Positions 46,246 to 56,888 of a stretch of DNA of 64,000 nucleotides are shown here, piece by piece. The notes beneath the pieces were generated by a model, which did no database searches, had not been told where the DNA came from, and saw only the letters and a list, made by a program, of their open reading frames with translations. The first letter of the stretch is position 1; every line of letters starts with the position of its first letter. Both the position numbers and the translations under genes were made by a program. The DNA lies in contig NZ_AP014635.1 of assembly GCF_001547935.1 (NCBI RefSeq), forward strand, positions 1,426,001 through 1,490,000. Reading direction: 5' to 3'. Source of the DNA: Vibrio tritonius. GTDB taxonomy: Bacteria > Pseudomonadota > Gammaproteobacteria > Enterobacterales > Vibrionaceae.

Positions 46246-46941
46246 ATGCGTTTAGATAAATTTCTGTGTGATGTTTTAGGCGTGACACGTAAAGAAGCAA
46301 CTCAGCTTCTAAAAAGCGGTGAAGTTGAAGTAGATGGCGCGGTAGTGAAGAAAGGCGCTACTCAAGTCAACGATCAAAGTGAAGTGCTGTGGCAAGAGCG
46401 TGAGCTTATCCTATCGGGACCAAAATACATCATGCTCAATAAACCAGAAGGGTTTGTTTGTTCTCATGCTGATGATTTTAATCAAACAGCGTTTGTTTTA
46501 CTTGATGAGCCAAACATTAAAGATTTGCACTTTGCTGGTCGTTTAGACGCAGATACCACAGGTTTGGTGCTTATTACCGATGATGGTCAATGGTCGCATC
46601 GCATTACGTCACCAAAACATAAGTGTGATAAAACCTATCGAGTGTGGCTTGCTGACCCTATTCAAGCCGATTATGCAGAGCAATTTGCTGCGGGTATCGA
46701 ACTGCGTAGTGAACGTGATAAAACGTTACCAGCAGAGCTAGAAGTCGTCGATGAAACACAAGTTTTGCTGACCATTCATGAAGGTAAGTATCACCAAGTA
46801 AAACGCATGTTTGCTGCTTTAGGCAATAAGGTCGTTGGTCTGCACCGTGAAAGTGTCGGTGCCATTGTTTTAGATGACACCTTAGAACCTGGTGAATATC
46901 GTTTTTTAACTGAAGAAGAAGTCGCTTCAGTTTGGGCTTAA
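46246..46941 (+). CDS. rsuA: 16S rRNA pseudouridine(516) synthase
   Basis: A 231-residue enzyme that converts U516 of 16S rRNA to pseudouridine. An S4 RNA-binding domain (1-55, MRLDKFLCDVLGVTRKEA) precedes the catalytic domain with the active-site aspartate in AGRLDADTTGL (near residue 103) and the closing KYHQVKRM motif. The ATG at 46246 has GATGAGG upstream and a TATAAT at 46213. Confidence 0.95.
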   Translation: MRLDKFLCDVLGVTRKEATQLLKSGEVEVDGAVVKKGATQVNDQSEVLWQERELILSGPKYIMLNKPEGFVCSHADDFNQTAFVLLDEPNIKDLHFAGRLDADTTGLVLITDDGQWSHRITSPKHKCDKTYRVWLADPIQADYAEQFAAGIELRSERDKTLPAELEVVDETQVLLTIHEGKYHQVKRMFAALGNKVVGLHRESVGAIVLDDTLEPGEYRFLTEEEVASVWA

Positions 46942-47092
46942 TTAACAATTTGGACTTAATTAACAACAAGTTCTAGCCTAATTACATAGTTACCATAGAG
47001 TTACGAACATACGTAACCGGTAAAGTCGTTCAAATGAAGTGAGATGGTACCCCCCATTTCACTTCATTTTTTTCATAGTAAATTGGAGAGTT

Positions 47093-48298
47093 ATGAGTTC
47101 AACATCCCCAACGTCTAATCATGTCTCACATATCAGTTTTCTGATGTTTATCGCTCTCGGTGCCATCGGTACGTTGACTCCTTTGGCGATCGATATGTAT
47201 TTACCTGCCATGCCTGCGATCGCAAAAGATTTAGGTGTTTCTGCGGGGGCAGTACAGGTTACGCTAACGGCATATACGGCAGGTTTTGCCATTGGACAGT
47301 TAATTCATGGTCCTTTGGCAGACAGCTATGGTCGTCGACCGATCATGATCGTCGGTACTTTATGCTTTGCGCTAGCAGGCGTATTGAGTGCCTTATCTCA
47401 AGGAATTATTGAGTTAACTTGGATACGAGCGGCGCAAGGTTTTGCTGGTGCTGCGGCAGCGGTGATCATTCAAGCTGTGGTGCGCGATATGTTTGATCGT
47501 GAAGATTTTGCCCGCGCAATGTCATTTGTGACCTTAACGGTGACGTTGGCGCCGCTGATTGCACCCATGTTGGGTGGTTACTTAGCCATTTGGTTTGGTT
47601 GGCGCTCGATTTTTTGGGTGTTGGCACTATTTGCTATCGCAGTGATTGGTTTGGTGCTTTGGCAAATTCCAGAGACTCTCAAACCCGAGAACCGACAACC
47701 ATTGCATCTTGGTAGTACGCTCAAAAACTACTTTAGTCTGTGCCGTAATAGCGAAGCGATGGGGCTTATTTTCGCCGGGGCGTTTTCTTTCTCTGGGATG
47801 TTTGCCTTTTTAACAGCAGGGTCTTTTATTTACATCGATATTTTTGGCGTGAGTCCTAGTGAATTTGGCTACCTATTTGGTTTAAACATTGTCGCTATGA
47901 TCGCCATGACCATGCTTAATGGTCGCATGGTGAAAAAAGTGGGCTCACATGCCATGTTGCGTTTGGGACTTACCATCCAATTACTTGCAGGCTTTGGTCT
48001 ATTCTTAGGCTGGTGGTTTGATGCTGGAATTTGGGGGACGGTGCCATTTGTTGTGATGTTTATTGGTACGATTTCGACGATCGGCAGTAATTCTATGGGG
48101 CTGCTTCTTAGCGGGTATCCCCGTATGGCTGGCACAGCATCCTCTTTGGCGGGAACGTTACGTTTCGGCACAGGTTCGCTGGTCGGCTCGATTGTGGCTG
48201 CATTACCGGGCGACACTATGTGGCCGATGGTCTTTGCGATGGCAGGTTGTTCTCTGTTGTCTGTTGCCTGTTATTGGATATTTGGAAGAAAAGCATAG
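47093..48298 (+). CDS. bcr: Bcr/CflA-family multidrug efflux MFS transporter
   Basis: A 401-residue proton-driven exporter with 12 transmembrane segments. The MFS motif A GPLADSYGRRPIM follows helix 2, and motif D1/C features of the drug:H+ antiporter-1 group are visible (LTPLAIDMYLPAMPAIA at the start of helix 1, as in Bcr). E. coli Bcr confers bicyclomycin and sulfathiazole resistance. It keeps the rsuA-bcr order of E. coli. The ATG at 47093 with GGAGAG upstream is chosen over in-frame codons from 47039. Confidence 0.93.
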   Translation: MSSTSPTSNHVSHISFLMFIALGAIGTLTPLAIDMYLPAMPAIAKDLGVSAGAVQVTLTAYTAGFAIGQLIHGPLADSYGRRPIMIVGTLCFALAGVLSALSQGIIELTWIRAAQGFAGAAAAVIIQAVVRDMFDREDFARAMSFVTLTVTLAPLIAPMLGGYLAIWFGWRSIFWVLALFAIAVIGLVLWQIPETLKPENRQPLHLGSTLKNYFSLCRNSEAMGLIFAGAFSFSGMFAFLTAGSFIYIDIFGVSPSEFGYLFGLNIVAMIAMTMLNGRMVKKVGSHAMLRLGLTIQLLAGFGLFLGWWFDAGIWGTVPFVVMFIGTISTIGSNSMGLLLSGYPRMAGTASSLAGTLRFGTGSLVGSIVAALPGDTMWPMVFAMAGCSLLSVACYWIFGRKA

Positions 48299-48954
48299 TG
48301 ACTGAATATTATTTAGAAATTCAAAACGTGGTGAACACCGCTTTAGCTGAGTTGGCGGATGAGCATCAAACAGGAAAATTAGTTGATGCTCCTGTGGCGA
48401 ATAACCATTTTTTAGTTCGTTGGGTAACGAAAGCGATCAAAGGTCAGCGTTTTCACCGTTGCGTGCTGGATGATTTAACCCGTTGGCAGAAAGCTGGACG
48501 TTCAAAAGGTAATGATGCGATGCTATTGCCAACGTTTCGCCGAATTTCTGCTTATTACCAGCACTTTTTCGCGGCTGATCAAATTGTGATTACCGACAGC
48601 AAAATTGAAGCTTTTTTGGATAAGATGGAGCAGGAAGATTGGGAAGTGACTACGTCAGAACCGATCGTCGGCCAGCGTAAAGTGCAGATTTTTACCGAAG
48701 GACAAAACTCTTTGGCTCTATGCTCTTTGCAGTGTGAATCTTGCTTTGATGGCCCTAATCTAGTTAAACCAATGAGTTGGTTTGTGCGTGGAAATCATGC
48801 GCGCTTTATTGAGCTTGCAATGGAAGCCGGCTTTATGTTGCACAAGCGTACCGATTACAAATCGAATGTGAAATACCATGGTGAGTATCTGATTTACCCA
48901 CTAAACCAAGGTGTTCAACTCGCGGAAATGCCACTGTCGTTTACAGGCGCATAA
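48298..48954 (+). CDS. DUF2913-like protein
   Basis: A 218-residue soluble protein without membrane segments. I place it in DUF2913 by its overall look (IQNVVNTALAELADEHQTG, then a central basic stretch and the closing KYHGEYLIYPLNQG); function is unknown. Its GTG start shares a base with the bcr stop (TAGTG), so it is translationally coupled to the exporter. Three cysteines cluster in CSLQCESC, but I cannot say that they bind metal. Confidence 0.7.
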   Translation: MTEYYLEIQNVVNTALAELADEHQTGKLVDAPVANNHFLVRWVTKAIKGQRFHRCVLDDLTRWQKAGRSKGNDAMLLPTFRRISAYYQHFFAADQIVITDSKIEAFLDKMEQEDWEVTTSEPIVGQRKVQIFTEGQNSLALCSLQCESCFDGPNLVKPMSWFVRGNHARFIELAMEAGFMLHKRTDYKSNVKYHGEYLIYPLNQGVQLAEMPLSFTGA

Positions 48955-48985
48955 CGCTTTAGTAGCGATAATGTCATCGTTTAAC

Positions 48986-49026
48986 AAGGCTTGGCGTTAT
49001 TTTTAAATAACGCCAAGCCTTTTTTC
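48986..49026 (+). terminator. intrinsic terminator of the bcr operon
   Basis: A 15-bp stem AAGGCTTGGCGTTAT with its complement ending GCCAAGCCTT, followed by a T-run. Confidence 0.88.
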
Positions 49027-49072
49027 TCTCTTTCGTTACTGATTCTACTCGCTTTGTTACCGAGTTTACCCA

Positions 49073-50524
49073 CTAGGAGGTTTGATTCTCTTGGTAAATT
49101 GTGCGCGCTTTACGTTCAATGGCCTTAACCATGCCGCGAAAAATAAACAGGTGCGCAGGCATCATGGCAAACCAGTAGAGTAAGCCGGGCATACCTTGAG
49201 GATGCCACCACGCCCGAATATCCAACTCACGCTGATCACCATGATCACTAATCGTACACTCTAGCCTGCCTAGTCCGGGCGCTTTCATGCCAAAAAACAG
49301 TGAAAGAAAACGGTTTTTCTCGCAGCGAATCACTTTCCAAGAATCGATAAAATCACCGACTTTTAATTCAGGCCCCGCTGGCGAACGGCGCACAGGAACA
49401 CCACCGCCAAAGAACAGGTCTAGCCATTCCCGAGTTCGCCACAGAATGTTGGCAAAGAAATAGCCTTCTTGGGCGCTACCAATCTTTTGTATCACTTCCC
49501 ATAACGCTTCAGCGGGAAGATCGGTTTTAATCGACGCGCCTGCTTGTTTGGGATAATAACCAAACCCAGGTTGCCAACGGTGCAGGGCTGTTGGATCAAA
49601 CCCCCACACCTTATTGCGTACAAACACACCTTCTTGTTCGATGGTTTGCCGAGCCGCTTCTTGATATGTGATTAATGGCTGAGGGAAGCGGGTTTCAATC
49701 GCATGGCTATCGGCAATGAAATCATGGGATAGCCCATCCATTAAAGCACGACCAATGGCTTTGGGGACTGAGGTAATCAAAGAGAGCCAATAAGACGCCA
49801 TACGGGGTGTAAGTAGTCGCGTCGACCATAAGCGAAACGGTTTACCTGCCAACTCACAAATAATTCGAAACTGTTCCCGATAGGTAAGAATATTTGGGCC
49901 TCCTACCTCATAGGTCTGGTGAGTTTGCGGCGCATCATTGATGAGACACAATAGGTAGTAATTGAGGTTATCTAAGGCGATGGGGTTTGCTTTAGAGTCA
50001 ACCGATTTGGGCGTGATTAAGATGGGAAGGTTATAGACAAAATCGCGCATGATCTCAAACGCAGCGGAGCCCGGGCCAATAATGACGCCTGCTTGCAGCT
50101 CTGTCACTGGAATAGGGCTTTGGCGCAATATATTGCCCGTTTCACTGCGTGCTTTAATGTGTTCTGAAGTCCCGGACAATGGTTGAATGGCACTCAAATA
50201 GATCACATGTTGCACTTGGCTGTCCGCCAATGCATCGCGCACGTTTTTGGCCAGCGAGAGTTCATAGTTAATAAAATCGTCACCTTGAGCCATGCCGTGA
50301 ACAAGAAAAAACACAAGATCAAAATGGGGGACAACCTCTTTAACTGTTTGTGCGTTTGCCAAATCTAAATATTGGATAGAGAGATTTGGGTGGTCATGCA
50401 AGCGGGCATGGAGGTATTGTACATTACGAGCGGCGGCGGTGACGGTATAGCCTTGGTCTAGCAAAATAGGAACCAGTTGTGAGCCAACATAGCCAGAGGC
50501 GCCAAGCACCAAAATTCGCTTCAT
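49073..50524 (-). CDS. SDR-family NAD(P)-binding protein with DUF2867 domain
   Basis: A 483-residue two-domain protein. The N-terminal 290 residues are an atypical short-chain dehydrogenase with the nucleotide-binding GASGYVGS (8-15) and the later YLSAIQP and GPGSAAFE segments; the classical catalytic YxxxK is not evident. The C-terminal 170 residues are a DUF2867 (START-like) domain with the WWHPQGMPGLLYW motif. Related proteins are annotated as nucleoside-diphosphate-sugar epimerases without evidence. Substrate unknown. Stands alone. Confidence 0.82.
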   Translation of the reverse strand: MKRILVLGASGYVGSQLVPILLDQGYTVTAAARNVQYLHARLHDHPNLSIQYLDLANAQTVKEVVPHFDLVFFLVHGMAQGDDFINYELSLAKNVRDALADSQVQHVIYLSAIQPLSGTSEHIKARSETGNILRQSPIPVTELQAGVIIGPGSAAFEIMRDFVYNLPILITPKSVDSKANPIALDNLNYYLLCLINDAPQTHQTYEVGGPNILTYREQFRIICELAGKPFRLWSTRLLTPRMASYWLSLITSVPKAIGRALMDGLSHDFIADSHAIETRFPQPLITYQEAARQTIEQEGVFVRNKVWGFDPTALHRWQPGFGYYPKQAGASIKTDLPAEALWEVIQKIGSAQEGYFFANILWRTREWLDLFFGGGVPVRRSPAGPELKVGDFIDSWKVIRCEKNRFLSLFFGMKAPGLGRLECTISDHGDQRELDIRAWWHPQGMPGLLYWFAMMPAHLFIFRGMVKAIERKARTIYQENQTS

Positions 50525-51070
50525 CCCATCTCCTTAGGAGTGAACAGTAAGTCTTTAAGTTTAACAAGTTTGCTACCTTACTAACAACTCAGGTCAACGT
50601 CAGATTCTAAACGATAAAATAATTCTTTTTAGAGTGAGATTACCTTGCCAATACACGTACAAATTGTGTTAGCATTTGTGTCTATAATAAGTGTCTCGCA
50701 AGAATTTATACCATGATTTCAATAGGTAGAGATATTTCCATAACTTACTGAAATGATTTTATAAAAATATAATTGGTAACCTCTTTTATCTCCTAATAAC
50801 GACTTCATGTTACTGGGGTAGGGTAGAGTTATTTATCATCACGCGATTTAAGACACAGTTGCCCCACATGCTGGGTATAAATATAACGTGAAATCTACAT
50901 CTGCTGTCCCATCGCAACGGTTTAATAAAAAATCGTTCATCTCATAGAGTTTGAGCTCTACAAATATGTAATTTTTTGCATATAATGTGATCGGGTTAGC
51001 AAATCACTTCCTGTTGCTTGGGATTTGGTGTAGATTCTGCCCCGAATCAAGAAATGCAGAGAGAGTGTTA
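50525..51070. other. 546-bp divergent control region
   Basis: Very AT-rich. A TATAAT at 50981-50986 is a good -10 for the ABC transporter operon, without a clear -35. I see no gene or stable hairpin. Confidence 0.5.
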
Positions 51071-51742
51071 ATGTTACGACTAGTGAACCTATCCAAAGGA
51101 TATGCGGACGGCGATGAATTTCATCCAGTACTGCAAGGAGCTAAGTTAACATTGCACCGTGGTGATCAAGTGGCCTTAATGGGCGAAAGTGGTTCAGGCA
51201 AAAGTACCTTACTTAATTTGATTTCCGGACTGGATGTTGCCGATTCTGGTGAAATTTGGTTTGATGATTTTGCCATGCATGATACCAGCGAAAAGAAACG
51301 TACAGAGTTTCGCCGTAATGGTATCGGTCATATTTTCCAGCAGTTTAACCTACTCCCTACCTTGAATGTCGCCGATAACATTCGGTTTTGTCGCCAACTT
51401 AAAGGCTTACCTGAAGACCCAAGTCTATGGCGTCAAATTCTATCTGCTCTTGACCTTATGCCTTTACTAGGGCGTTATCCTGAAGAGGTGTCGGGTGGGC
51501 AGCAGCAGCGCGCCGCAATTGCACGCGCTTTGTATATGGAGCCACGTATTCTGCTAGCAGATGAACCCACAGGAAGCCTTGATGAGCGTAATGCTGAAGC
51601 TGTGATGCGTCTGCTTACCAGTTTGGCGCGTGAAGTGGAATGTACCCTGCTATTAGTTACTCACAGTGAGCAGGTTGCCAAACATTTGGATGGCAGTATT
51701 AAGCTGCAAGGGGGGCAGTTGCATGTTATGGCCCGTAGTTAA
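51071..51742 (+). CDS. ABC transporter ATP-binding protein, LolD/MacB type
   Basis: A 223-residue ATPase with Walker [10 protein letters not shown] (near residue 39), Q-loop, signature VSGGQQQR, Walker [14 protein letters not shown] and H-loop TH. It belongs to the family that powers FtsX-type permeases, which move no substrate through the membrane but act mechanically on periplasmic partners. The ATG at 51071 begins the [11 protein letters not shown] sequence; longer in-frame starts upstream lack a ribosome site. It overlaps the permease gene by 20 bp. Confidence 0.9.
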   Translation: MLRLVNLSKGYADGDEFHPVLQGAKLTLHRGDQVALMGESGSGKSTLLNLISGLDVADSGEIWFDDFAMHDTSEKKRTEFRRNGIGHIFQQFNLLPTLNVADNIRFCRQLKGLPEDPSLWRQILSALDLMPLLGRYPEEVSGGQQQRAAIARALYMEPRILLADEPTGSLDERNAEAVMRLLTSLAREVECTLLLVTHSEQVAKHLDGSIKLQGGQLHVMARS

Positions 51743-54179
51743 AGCGCTACTTGGTCATTACCGCCGTTATCCATTGCAAGTTGTTTTGGTCTGGCTTGGT
51801 TTAACGCTGGGGGTATCACTATTATCCGGCGTGACCGCGATTAACCAATATGCTCGCCAGTCTTATCAGACGGGAGAAAAACTGTTTGCTAGCCCGCTAC
51901 CTTATCGTATCCGACCTCAGCATGTTTCTGCTCGTATTCCGCAAGGCTTCTATGTGCACTTACGTCGTGCCGGTTTTGAACAGTGTGTTCCTCTGGATAG
52001 TTACGCAGTCACTACACAAAAGGGCGTCGAACTCAATTTAGTTGGGATTGATCCCGCAGCGATGGTGCCCCTAAATCGTGGGTTGAACTTAGATAGCCTT
52101 CCGACACTGCAATTGATGTATCCACCGCATCCGGTCATGGTGAGTAAAGACTTAGCCCATCTACAGCATTGGCGAGATGGCGACTCGATTATCTTGGATG
52201 ATGGCAGTCAGCTTGGTCCGATTTTGGTCGACCAACATAATTTGCTCAAAGGTATTCGTATTGTTGCGGATATGACAGTGGTCCATCAATACCGTAACAG
52301 TAATGGTTTTTCGATGATCGCTTGTGGTGATATGTCTTCCGCAACACTTGATCGTTTACAGCAGCAACTTCCGCAAGGCATCGTGTTAGTGCGTACGGCC
52401 AAGACGGAACTTTCCTCTTTAACTCATGCGTTCCATCTAAATCTCACTGCGATGGGGATGCTGTCGTTTTTAGTGGGATTATTTATTTTCTACCAAGCCA
52501 TGTCGTTATCACTCACGCAGCGTCAGCCGTTGGTCGGTATGTTAAGACAAGCGGGTGTGTCCGGAGGACAGCTTGCGAAAGCTTTAACGATTGAGTTGGT
52601 GCTATTGGTTTCAGTGAGTTGGTTGTGTGGCAATTTATTTGGCCTAATATTAGCCAATAAACTGATTCCAGCTGTTTCTGCCAGCTTACACGATTTGTAT
52701 GATGCCAACGTAGGGCTTTCAATTCATTGGCAATGGTCATGGAGTCTATACAGTCTCTTTATGGCGTTTCTTGGTGCATTTGCGTCTTGCGCGTGGCCTC
52801 TGGTGCGTTTACTGAAATCTCAACCGATTCGTCTTACGACTCGACTTTCCTTGCTGCGTTTTGCCGGGGCAGAATTTGCGGTACAAGCTGTCATCGCAAT
52901 TGCGCTTGGTATTACCGCATTTGCAGTGTATCAATCCCCAAAAACTCAATCTGTTGGTTTTATTCTTATTGGTTTAGTGCTGCTCAGTGTTGCCTTAATT
53001 ACCCCCTTTATTGTGTGGAAAGTGTTTGACTTCTTATCCTATCGGGTTGGTTGGGTAAAAGTTCGTTGGTTTTTTGCTGATGCGGCGGCAAGCATGAGCT
53101 ATCGCGGTGTTGCTACCATGGCATTTATGATTGCAATGGCGGCGAATATTGGTGTCGAAACCATGGTTGGTAGCTTTCGAAGCACCACCGACCAGTGGCT
53201 GAATGACCGTCTTGCTGCGGACCTATACCTTTATCCAACGAATGCAAATGCGTCACAAATTAGTAATTGGCTTGAGCAACAACCAGAAGTCTCAAATGTT
53301 TGGTGGCGTTGGCAAAAAGATGTGCTGTCAAATAAAGGTACGATTCAAGTGGTTAGCACGGGTCATACTCAAGGTGAACAAGACTCATTGACGATTAAGC
53401 TGGCCATTCCACATTATTGGTATTTTACCCATTCAACCAAAGCCGTGATGATCAGTGAATCCATGGCAATTAAGCAGCAAATTCGCCCTGGCGATTTTAT
53501 CGACTTACCAACGCCATTGGGCAAAAACTGGTTAGTGACTGGGGTGTATTACGATTACGGTAACCCCTACAGCCAGATCATGATGTCCCAGTACAACTGG
53601 TTATCGGTATTTGCTGGCGAAGGTAATGTTTCCCTTGCGGTAGTATTTAGCCCTGGGCATCACGATACTGATGCATTGAAAAAACGCCTGATCAGTGAAT
53701 TTCGCTTTGGTATTGATCGAATACACAGCAATGCAGTGATTCATAAGAAGGCGATGAGGGTGTTTGATAGAACTTTTACTATCACCGATACCTTGGGAAA
53801 TATCACTTTGTTGATTGCTGTATGTGGCATTTTCTTTGCCACCTTAGCGGGGGAGATTTCTCGTCAACGACATGTATCGCTCTTACGGTGCCTTGGTGTA
53901 TCGGGCAAAGAGCTCGTGTGGGTTGGCGCTCTACAATTGTTTGTCTTTTGGGCAATAGCGCTGTTGATTGCTTTACCTCTTGGTATTTTGCTCGCCCATC
54001 TAATGGTGGATGTGTTACTACGTGACTCTTTTGGCTGGACAATGCAGGTACAGTTAGTGCCTAGTAAATATGCACAAACAGCATTGCTTTCTATGTTGGC
54101 CCTGCTGGTGGCAGGAGCGTTACCTGTATTGCGATTGGTGCGTAAATCACCATTGAAATCATTGAGGGATGCCTTGTAA
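51723..54179 (+). CDS. FtsX-like ABC permease
   Basis: An 818-residue permease with ten hydrophobic segments and two FtsX domains (about 240-370 and 690-810) separated by large periplasmic domains, the arrangement of the YbbP/LolCE-like mechanotransmission permeases. It begins [17 protein letters not shown] inside the end of the ATPase gene and its stop shares one base with the next start (TAATG). Together with the lipocalin-like product it forms a coupled three-gene export or lipid-handling unit. Confidence 0.88.
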   Translation: MLWPVVKALLGHYRRYPLQVVLVWLGLTLGVSLLSGVTAINQYARQSYQTGEKLFASPLPYRIRPQHVSARIPQGFYVHLRRAGFEQCVPLDSYAVTTQKGVELNLVGIDPAAMVPLNRGLNLDSLPTLQLMYPPHPVMVSKDLAHLQHWRDGDSIILDDGSQLGPILVDQHNLLKGIRIVADMTVVHQYRNSNGFSMIACGDMSSATLDRLQQQLPQGIVLVRTAKTELSSLTHAFHLNLTAMGMLSFLVGLFIFYQAMSLSLTQRQPLVGMLRQAGVSGGQLAKALTIELVLLVSVSWLCGNLFGLILANKLIPAVSASLHDLYDANVGLSIHWQWSWSLYSLFMAFLGAFASCAWPLVRLLKSQPIRLTTRLSLLRFAGAEFAVQAVIAIALGITAFAVYQSPKTQSVGFILIGLVLLSVALITPFIVWKVFDFLSYRVGWVKVRWFFADAAASMSYRGVATMAFMIAMAANIGVETMVGSFRSTTDQWLNDRLAADLYLYPTNANASQISNWLEQQPEVSNVWWRWQKDVLSNKGTIQVVSTGHTQGEQDSLTIKLAIPHYWYFTHSTKAVMISESMAIKQQIRPGDFIDLPTPLGKNWLVTGVYYDYGNPYSQIMMSQYNWLSVFAGEGNVSLAVVFSPGHHDTDALKKRLISEFRFGIDRIHSNAVIHKKAMRVFDRTFTITDTLGNITLLIAVCGIFFATLAGEISRQRHVSLLRCLGVSGKELVWVGALQLFVFWAIALLIALPLGILLAHLMVDVLLRDSFGWTMQVQLVPSKYAQTALLSMLALLVAGALPVLRLVRKSPLKSLRDAL

Positions 54180-55300
54180 TGAGAACTTCTCGTCATGGCT
54201 GGTGTTTGCCGTTAATTGTTTTTCTTATTGTTTTGTTGGTTGTTGGCCTTGGTTATGCCTTTTGGGGAGGTTTGCTTGTTCATCGTTCAAACCAAGATAA
54301 TAGCCTCGCTCCTTTTTTCTCTGAACAGCAACATTATCAAGAGGTGAAGGCAGAGCGTCCCGTCGTATTGCCTCAGGATTTTTCGTTTCATCCCGCGTTT
54401 CAAAATGAGTGGTGGACTTTAATGGCGAATGTTACCGATAGTGATGGCCATCGGTATGGTATTCAATGGACTTATATGCGACTTGCTCACGATGATGTTG
54501 AGTCAATTAGCTGGGAGCATCCGCAACTTTACTTAGCGCAGGTGGCTGTTTCAGATAAACACCACGTATGGAAAAGTCAGCGTCTTTCTCGGGGCGGAAT
54601 TGGTCAAGCAGGGCTATCGCTTAAACCGTTTCACTTGTGGCTTGATAATTGGGATTGGCACGGTATGACGGAATCTCCGTTACCGGGTGTGCTCGCTGTG
54701 GATACCGATGAGGTTAGCTTCAGGTTAAGCATGGCCGCACAAACACCATTCGTTTTACCCGGACACCAAGGCTACAAATCTCTTAATCGTGATGGTCCGG
54801 TGGCGCTATACGCCATAGATATGCCAAGGATTGAAATGACGGGGTCATTGCGGTTACGTGGTGTTAACAAGCCGATTTCAGTGTCTGGAATTGCATGGCT
54901 GAGTAAGCGCTGGGGCAATGATTTTGTCATGCAAAAAAACCGTAATTGGGATTGGATGGTTTTTCATTTACAGGGTGGAACCGAATTGTCGGTCACGCGT
55001 TACCGACAATCGAATCAAATGCCATTTGATGGGGGAGTGCTTACCTTACAAAATGGGGAAGTGCATAACCTTGGACCTGATGAGTTAATGATCGTGCCAC
55101 AATTGGTTGCTACAACGGATAATGGACATGAAATTCCTTCTCAGTGGCATATTCAAGTTCCCGCTTATGGTATTGATTTAACCGCAACGACAATCAATAA
55201 AGATTTGTGGTTACCTTTTATTGTGCCATATTGGCAAGGACCGGTGAATGTGAGTGGTTCTCACAGTGCCGTTGGTTTTATGCAACTAACAGGTTACTGA
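54179..55300 (+). CDS. lipocalin-like (AttH/CrtC-type) protein
   Basis: A 373-residue protein with an N-terminal hydrophobic anchor (about 7-30) and two beta-barrel lipocalin-like halves of the AttH/CrtC superfamily: HPAFQNEWWTLMANV opens the first and GIAWLSKRWGNDF marks the second. Proteins of this family bind lipids or isoprenoids. It probably sits on the periplasmic side and works with the FtsX-type permease encoded just upstream. The ligand is unknown. Confidence 0.82.
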   Translation: MRTSRHGWCLPLIVFLIVLLVVGLGYAFWGGLLVHRSNQDNSLAPFFSEQQHYQEVKAERPVVLPQDFSFHPAFQNEWWTLMANVTDSDGHRYGIQWTYMRLAHDDVESISWEHPQLYLAQVAVSDKHHVWKSQRLSRGGIGQAGLSLKPFHLWLDNWDWHGMTESPLPGVLAVDTDEVSFRLSMAAQTPFVLPGHQGYKSLNRDGPVALYAIDMPRIEMTGSLRLRGVNKPISVSGIAWLSKRWGNDFVMQKNRNWDWMVFHLQGGTELSVTRYRQSNQMPFDGGVLTLQNGEVHNLGPDELMIVPQLVATTDNGHEIPSQWHIQVPAYGIDLTATTINKDLWLPFIVPYWQGPVNVSGSHSAVGFMQLTGY

Positions 55301-55468
55301 TGGTGACTCTTTGAAATAGCGGTATATCAGTATTTACGTTGTAAACATGCGAATACTTCGGTATTTTCGAAGTGTTAACTCATTACAAGCGATTATTCAT
55401 ATAGCATTTGAGCGACTAAACTTTAAATATCACTTTGTTACGTGTTTTAACACAATAAGGATAATTAC

Positions 55469-56638
55469 ATGGGTGAACGGATACGTAAGTTTTTTCAAAT
55501 GGAATCGGCCAGTGGCATCATGTTGGTGATTGCTGCTGTATTAGCAATGGTTGTTGCTAACTCTTCTCTCTATCCAATCTACGATGGTTTCTTGCATCAT
55601 TATGTTGCCGGGTTGTCCGTAGCTCATTGGATTAATGATGGGTTAATGGCAATTTTCTTCTTGCTTATCGGGTTAGAAGTAAAGCGCGAACTGATGATTG
55701 GTGCTCTGCAATCGAAAGAAACAGCAGTGTTTCCTGCTATTGCTGCTTTAGGGGGAATGCTTGCCCCTGCACTTATTTACGTATTATTTAACTATCAAGA
55801 TCAACATGCGATCGGTGGCTGGGCTATCCCTGCAGCAACAGATATTGCATTTGCTTTAGGTATTATGGCGTTATTGGGTAGTCGAGTTCCGGTGAGCTTG
55901 AAAGTCTTTTTGCTTGCTTTGGCTATCATTGATGACTTAGGCGTTGTTATTATTATCGCTCTGTTTTATAGCAATGATTTGTCAACAATGGCGCTTTCGA
56001 TTGGTCTTGCGATGACAGTAGTACTGTTTGTACTGAATCATTTCAAGGTTACGCGCTTGCTTCCTTATATCATCGTTGGTGGTATCTTGTGGATAGCTGT
56101 GCTCAAATCTGGCGTGCATGCCACTCTAGCAGGGGTTGTGATTGGTTTTGCTATTCCGCTCAAAGGTAAAGAAGGCCAGCCTTCACCACTCAAAACTCTA
56201 GAACATGGTCTTCACCCTTATGTTTCATTTGCTATCTTACCGTTATTTGCTTTTGCCAATGCAGGTATTTCTCTGGCAGGGGTATCGTTAGATGGGCTAG
56301 CTGGAGCATTGCCTCTGGGTGTAGCGCTTGGGCTGTTGGTTGGCAAACCGTTGGGTATATTCACGTTTAGCTGGTTAGCAATTAAATCAGGCGTGGCGAA
56401 AATGCCACAAGGTGTTGGTATTCGTCATATCTTTGCTGTGTCGGTTTTGTGTGGTATTGGTTTTACCATGTCAATCTTCATCTCCTCTTTAGCGTTTGGA
56501 ACGGAGCATTCGACTTACGATACGTATGCTCGTTTAGGGATTTTAATGGGTTCAACCATGGCGGCTATTTTGGGGTACAGCTTGCTCCATTCATCGCTGC
56601 CTAAACAAGTGTTTAAAACAGATTCGGTATCCGAATAA
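55469..56638 (+). CDS. nhaA: Na+/H+ antiporter NhaA
   Basis: A 389-residue inner-membrane antiporter exchanging two protons for one sodium ion, important for pH and salt tolerance in marine bacteria. The twin transport aspartates in [12 protein letters not shown] (D163/D164 of E. coli) and the family motif [12 protein letters not shown] are present, with about 12 membrane segments. The ribosome site AAGGAT precedes the ATG. Confidence 0.96.
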   Translation: MGERIRKFFQMESASGIMLVIAAVLAMVVANSSLYPIYDGFLHHYVAGLSVAHWINDGLMAIFFLLIGLEVKRELMIGALQSKETAVFPAIAALGGMLAPALIYVLFNYQDQHAIGGWAIPAATDIAFALGIMALLGSRVPVSLKVFLLALAIIDDLGVVIIIALFYSNDLSTMALSIGLAMTVVLFVLNHFKVTRLLPYIIVGGILWIAVLKSGVHATLAGVVIGFAIPLKGKEGQPSPLKTLEHGLHPYVSFAILPLFAFANAGISLAGVSLDGLAGALPLGVALGLLVGKPLGIFTFSWLAIKSGVAKMPQGVGIRHIFAVSVLCGIGFTMSIFISSLAFGTEHSTYDTYARLGILMGSTMAAILGYSLLHSSLPKQVFKTDSVSE

Positions 56639-56667
56639 TAAATAACCACATTTTGTGTGGGATTGAA

Positions 56668-56697
56668 AGGGACTGGTGAAAGCCAGTCCCTTTTTTT
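56668..56697 (+). terminator. intrinsic terminator after nhaA
   Basis: AGGGACTGG / CCAGTCCCT 9-bp stem with 6-nt loop and seven T. Confidence 0.9.
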
Positions 56698-56852
56698 GCG
56701 GCTGATGATAAATGAAAACACTATATATGGTGCTTTTTGAGAAAAAAAACACCAAATAAGCAACTTGTTGCAAAATCAAATAATTGCGCAATAAATATGA
56801 TCTTTATCTCAAAAAAAAAGAGAGATAGTTCAGTGTAATCAAATAAAAGTGA

Positions 56853-56882
56853 TTGCAAGTGGGAATATTTTTGTGTTAATTT
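56853..56882 (+). promoter_or_regulatory. candidate promoter of the norspermidine operon
   Basis: TTGCAA (56853-56858), 18-bp spacer, TAATTT (56877-56882). It lies just before the hairpin-rich leader. Confidence 0.45.
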
Positions 56883-56888
56883 CCGCAC

